From contig CAJNDS010002322.1 of assembly GCA_905221605.1 (NCBI GenBank), positions 183,081-247,080 on the forward strand: a stretch of 64,000 nucleotides of DNA, written 5' to 3'. Positions within the stretch are counted from its first letter, which is position 1. The number at the start of each line of letters is the position of its first letter. Of this stretch, positions 60,672 to 64,000 are shown piece after piece. Source of the stretch: Symbiodinium natans (Eukaryota > Sar > Dinophyceae > Suessiales > Symbiodiniaceae). Both the position numbers and the translations under genes were made by a program. A model generated the notes under the pieces. It searched no databases. It had not been told where the DNA came from and was given only the letters and a program-made list of their open reading frames with translations.

Positions 60672-60746
60672 GAGAAGGGGCAAGGCAAGTCCGGACGAAA
60701 GGGGCGCGGCAACTACGGCTCTTCGAACGGCGAGGCGGCTTTCGGG
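60672..60746 (+). CDS. RGG-like exon
   Basis: Acceptor GGTTCAGAGCTCAG; exactly 25 codons, phase 0: EKGQGKSGRKGRGNYGSS then NGEAAFG, donor TTCGGG/GTTTAGG. A Gly/Arg/Lys-rich segment as in RGG-type RNA-binding tails; probably part of the RRM protein just upstream. Confidence 0.55.
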
Positions 60747-60880
60747 GTTTAGGGTTTTAGGGTTTAGGGTTTGGGGCTTAGGGTTTGGGATTTGGGGTTT
60801 AGGGTTTGGGGCTTAGGTTTTGGGATTTGGGGTTTAGGGTTTGGTGTTTAGGGTTTGGGGTTTAGGGTTTAGGGTTGCGG
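60747..60880. repeat. TTTAGGG/TTTGGGG array
   Basis: Mixed heptamers with a repeated TTTGGGATTTGGGG unit. Confidence 0.85.
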
Positions 60881-61223
60881 AGCTTGAGCAGGGGGCTGTA
60901 GGGTTTAGGGTTAAGGATTTACAGGTTTTGGGTAGGGGGTTTGTAGGGCTTAGGGGTTTTAGGGTTGTGGGTTAAAGGGCTCAGGGTTTCGAGAGGCTCC
61001 GATAGCTGTCGCCATGTAAAGCCTTAAGCCCTACACAAAGCACGGTGCTGGGCCTGAAGACTCATGCCCCAAGCCCAAAACCCTAAACCCCTAAACCCCT
61101 AACCCTGCACCCTAAATCCCTAACCCAAAAACCCTAAGCCCCTAACCCTAAGCGGCAAACCATTTATAGCCCTCGCCCCGCAACACTGTTCCAGCGAAAA
61201 GATTCAGCGGCAAGCTGATTCAG

Positions 61224-61290
61224 ACGGCCGTGGTACATGGCCTACAGCATCCAGAAAGGCTCTCGCACCCATTCCTCCTCGTCCAAGTTC
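61224..61290 (+). CDS. Putative exon
   Basis: Acceptor AAGCTGATTCAG; one frame reads RPWYMAYSIQKGSRTHSSSS then KF, to a GT at 61291 (or 61287). Two other frames are open through this region, so the choice rests on composition only. Confidence 0.35.
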
Positions 61291-61344
61291 GTCTTCGTCT
61301 AAGCTCTCCAACTTTCCTGGCTTCCGCCATCAGGATGCGTTCAG

Positions 61345-61572
61345 GTGCAATACAAGCCCTGTGTGGCCTCTCCGCCGGTGTCGGTCCCCGGCTCGGAACC
61401 GTCTTTCGTTCCACCCCCCACGGAGCAGTCTCGATACCAAGAGATCATTACAGCCGAAGGGTACTTGCTGGTGCTTTGCGTCGGCTGTGCTTACAGCAGC
61501 CCCAGACAAGCTTTGGCAACTGGCTTGCTGGTTGCGCAAGAAGACGAGGAAGAGCAAGATGCATCAGGCTTC
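61345..61572 (+). CDS. Putative exon, Pro-rich then acidic
   Basis: Acceptor GATGCGTTCAG. Phase 0 reads VQYKPCVASPPVSVPGSEP, SFVPPPTEQSRYQEIITAEG, YLLVLCVGCAYSS and QEDEEEQDASGF, then meets a CCCCAAA array. A competing frame ends properly at TGA 61574-61576 after WLRKKTRKSKMHQAS. No domain recognised in either. Confidence 0.4.
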
Positions 61573-61573
61573 C

Positions 61574-61742
61574 TGAACCCTAAACCCCAAACCCCAAACC
61601 CCAAACCCCAAACCCCAAACCCCAAACCCCAAACCCCAAACCCCAAACCCCAAACCCCAAACCCCAAACCCCAAACCCCAAACCCCAAACCCTAAACCCT
61701 AAACCCTAAACCCTAAACCCTAAACCCTAAACCCTAAACCCA
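61574..61742. repeat. CCCCAAA array passing into CCCTAAA
   Basis: About 16 homogeneous CCCCAAA units, then CCCTAAA. Frames reading NPKPQTPNPKPQTP are artefacts. Confidence 0.95.
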
Positions 61743-61837
61743 TCATACCCATTATAAGGGCCAGATTTCGATAGGGGCACATCCTTCGGGGTCCACATAT
61801 GACTCCCTTGACGCTCAGGGTAGTTTCAGGGCCCCTA

Positions 61838-61995
61838 AACGTGGTCCCTTACCCTTTTTACAAGGGCTCTGAAGTATGGGCCCTTGGATTTTTTAGGGAA
61901 AATAAGGGGTATATAAAGGTTACCCAAGGAAGAGCCCTTATTCAGGGACCATGTAACTACCCTAAAGAGCTTAGGACCCCTCAGAAGTGCAAAGC
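61838..61995. mobile_element. Family C palindrome, copy 3
   Basis: ACGTGGTCCCTTACCC ... AAGGGCTCTGAAGTATGGGC ... GAGCCCTTATTCAGGGACCA ... CTACCCTAAAGAGC. The two halves are roughly complementary. Confidence 0.7.
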
Positions 61996-62294
61996 CCTGA
62001 ATTACCCTAAAGGCTACGACAAGCGTTCTGAAAGCCAAGAGCCGTGAATCTCTAGACCCCCCCCCCCCCCCCCCAGGCCCGAAAACCCTAAATCCTAAAC
62101 CCTAAACCCTAAACCCTAAACCCTAAACCCCCCAAACTACAGCCCTGCCCCCGAAAACCTCCCCAGAGCATGCCCAAAGTACCTTAGGAAAATCCTTCAA
62201 AAGCTGAAGCGCTCGCCCTAAAACCCTAACCTTGAAAACGAAACCCTAATTCCCAAACCCTAGACCCTAAGCACTAGACCTGAAGACCCGGCAG

Positions 62295-62350
62295 GACTCG
62301 CGTGGAACGGCGGGCAAGGAAAGTGCAGCCCGGCGCGATCAAAATTTGAG
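62295..62350 (+). CDS. Putative exon, basic
   Basis: Acceptor AGACCCGGCAG; phase 0 reads DSRGTAGKESAARRDQN, then LRGF towards TTCAGGG/TTTAGGG repeats. Donor unclear. Confidence 0.4.
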
Positions 62351-62607
62351 GGGCTTTCAGGGTTCAGGGTTTAGGGTTTAGGGTTCAGGTTTCAGGGCTC
62401 AGGGTCGGTTTTCAGGGTTTCGGGGTGGGGGGGGGGGGTTAGGGCTTAATTAGGACTTAGGGATTTCAGGGGTTAGGGTTAAGGTTTTCGGGCTTAGGGC
62501 GTTTAGGGTTGAGGGTATGGGGGTTGAGGGTAGGGTGAAGAGGATCCCGCACCATCAGGGTCAGGGTTTTTGGGACTTGTGGCTCATGTGGTGTTTCGGG
62601 TCGAAGG

Positions 62608-62765
62608 GTAGCTTACGTGGTCCCTTAAAATGGCCCCTTACCTTCGTCAAAGGGTTCTGAAGTACTGGGCATATAAGGGGTTCCCCAGTTAAGAGCCCAC
62701 ACTAAGGGATGATGTCACTACCCTTGGGGCTTGCCAGGCTTGAGGTGCCTGAATGGGCTCATGGG
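62608..62765. mobile_element. Family C palindrome, copy 4
   Basis: TACGTGGTCCCTTAAAATGG ... AAAGGGTTCTGAAGTACTGG ... TAAGAGCCCACACTAAGGGA. Confidence 0.65.
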
Positions 62766-63089
62766 GGGGTTAACCCTAAACCCGTGGGCTCAGGTGTCAG
62801 GGTAGGGAGAGAGGAAGATGTGCCTGAAGAGGGTTTAGGGTTTGGGGTTTAGGGTTTAGGGTTTAGGGCCCCGAGCCTTTTCTTAGCAGCCTGCAAAAAT
62901 AGGTTTGGGGGTCATCGAGCCGAACCTGCCCCGGCCCTGCCTGCCAAAAGACTCCCACATACCTTACTTAGCTGAAGATCGTCTTGGGCAAGCAAACGCT
63001 AGAAAAAGAAGGGTTTGAGTGCCCAAAGCTACAACCCTACTTACAACTACCCATGAACCTCCAGGTATATTAAAAGGCGCAAGCCGCAT

Positions 63090-63315
63090 CCCTAAACCCT
63101 AAACCCTAAACCCTAAACCCTAAACCCTAAACCCTAAACCCTAAACCCTAAACCCTAAACCCTAAACCCTAAACCCTAAACCCTAAACCCTAAACCCTAA
63201 ACCCTAAACCCTAACCTAAACCCTAAACCCTAAACCCTAAACCCTAAACCCTAAACCCTAAACCCTAAACCCTAAACCCTAAACCCTAAACCCTAAACCC
63301 TAAACCCTAAACCCA
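63090..63315. repeat. Long CCCTAAA array
   Basis: About 32 heptamers with one hexamer near 63212. 62770-63090 is unique with a short TTTAGGG block. 63330-63400 is a GC-rich possible exon without a clear frame. 63480-64000 is unique with a duplicated CGGGTTTGAAACC/GCTTGCC segment and no gene seen. Confidence 0.95.
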
Positions 63316-64000
63316 ACACCAAAGGCTCCCGGCCTCCCGGAGAACCACGCGCGCCAGAACGGCTTCCAGCTGCGCTTCGGCCCATAGTTCGATCTCACTT
63401 CTTTTTGGGGCTGTGTCACTAAACCCTAAACCCTTAACCCTTAACCCTTAAACCTAAACCCTAAACCTTAAACCCGGGTTGAGGGTTTTGGGTCAGTATT
63501 TGGGTTGTGAGATGTTTGGCACACAAGTAATCCGGAACCCCAGACCAAACACCCCAAACTGAAAGACCCCAACATCATTCATTCCGGACCCTTTAGCACC
63601 CCTGAACCATACGGAGGTAAACCCCTGAAAAAAAACCGAATCCTATACCACAAGCCCTTTCAGGGTTCAGGATTTGGAAGAGAAAAAGCTTACCTCGGGT
63701 TTCGGGTTTGAAACCCTAGAGCCCAGAACAAGCCCGAAATCCTGTACGATAAGCCCTGTCAGGGTTTAGGATGTTTAAGAGAAGAAGCTTGCCAGGGTTT
63801 CCGGCTTGTTTAGGGTGAGGGCTCGAAACCTAAACGTGTACCCCAAGAGGGTTGAGAGATTTGGGTTGCCGAGGTAATATAACTCCTTCAAAAAAGCCCT
63901 CAAGATACACTTTTCCCCATCCTCAGAAATCATAGCCCTAAACCCTACACCCGAAACGCCATGAGCTGGCAGGTACTGCATGAATCGCTGGGTGCGCTCC

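Noticed and set aside
1-64000. The window as a chromosome end (true telomere)
   Set aside because: Arrays occur in both orientations throughout and alternate with unique DNA, exons and elements; neither window edge is a terminal array.
1-64000. rRNA, tRNA, snRNA or spliced-leader genes
   Set aside because: I looked by eye for conserved cores, including TTTTGGCTCAAG, and found none; a covariance-model search would be needed to exclude them.

Overview
The window is nuclear DNA from a eukaryote, most likely a dinoflagellate. I infer this from four things: very long repeat-filled introns; plant/dinoflagellate-type heptamers (TTTAGGG/CCCTAAA) that occur internally dozens of times; splice junctions that seem to need GC or GA donors as well as GT; and one long intact gene joining a ubiquitin-like domain to FNIP-type leucine-rich repeats, an architecture I associate with dinoflagellates. 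There are no operons, no ribosome binding sites, and no rRNA, tRNA or CRISPR that I can see. The species cannot be named from the sequence.

The key to the layout is that long reading frames are rare and mostly meaningless, whereas many short (about 40-160 nt), GC-rich, open stretches sit between telomere-type arrays. Almost all read sensibly on the + strand. Most have a CCCTAAA-type array upstream, ending near an AG acceptor, and a TTTAGGG-type array downstream, starting near a GT donor. I read them as exons. The introns therefore tend to start with TTTAGGG and end with CCCTAAA and could fold as hairpins. Several neighbouring exons join in the same phase and some assemble recognisable domains.

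Region by region. 1-1.6 kb: arrays and a basic terminal-exon candidate. 2.6-5.2 kb: an exon chain compatible with phase 0 throughout (Trp/acidic, Pro/Gly-rich). 5.9-7.7 kb: a duplicated anonymous segment and palindromic elements. 8-9.5 kb: a few more exons. 10.1-10.9 kb: a KH-domain RNA-binding gene. 13.4-14.5 kb: three tandem copies of a 385-bp unit. 14.7-18.2 kb: a nested inverted-repeat element cluster. 18.4-22 kb: Pro/Gly/charged exons between the longest arrays. 23.7-25 kb: an SGNH/PC-esterase-like gene with a signal anchor. 26.5 kb: a 57-bp minisatellite. 28.4 and 37.3 kb: G-tracts. 29.4-40 kb: exons of one or more highly charged, Trp-rich (DWK/WKDW) proteins. 40.86-42.85 kb: the intact UBL-FNIP gene, on the same strand and between those exons and similar ones at 43.4 and 44.5 kb. 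46.2-49.3 kb: a phase-consistent chain carrying a RanBP2-type zinc finger. 55.0-58.8 kb: an RRM assembled from four exons. 60.7-62.3 kb: an RGG-like exon and further exons.

If the exon reading is right, the window is dominated by RNA-binding proteins (KH, RanBP2 finger, RRM, RGG-like and SR-like tails). I cannot tell how many separate transcription units there are. Between genes and inside introns there are at least seven families of short palindromic (MITE-like) elements. Telomere-type arrays have been inserted into several of these, and in one case the array is flanked by a 14-bp target duplication.
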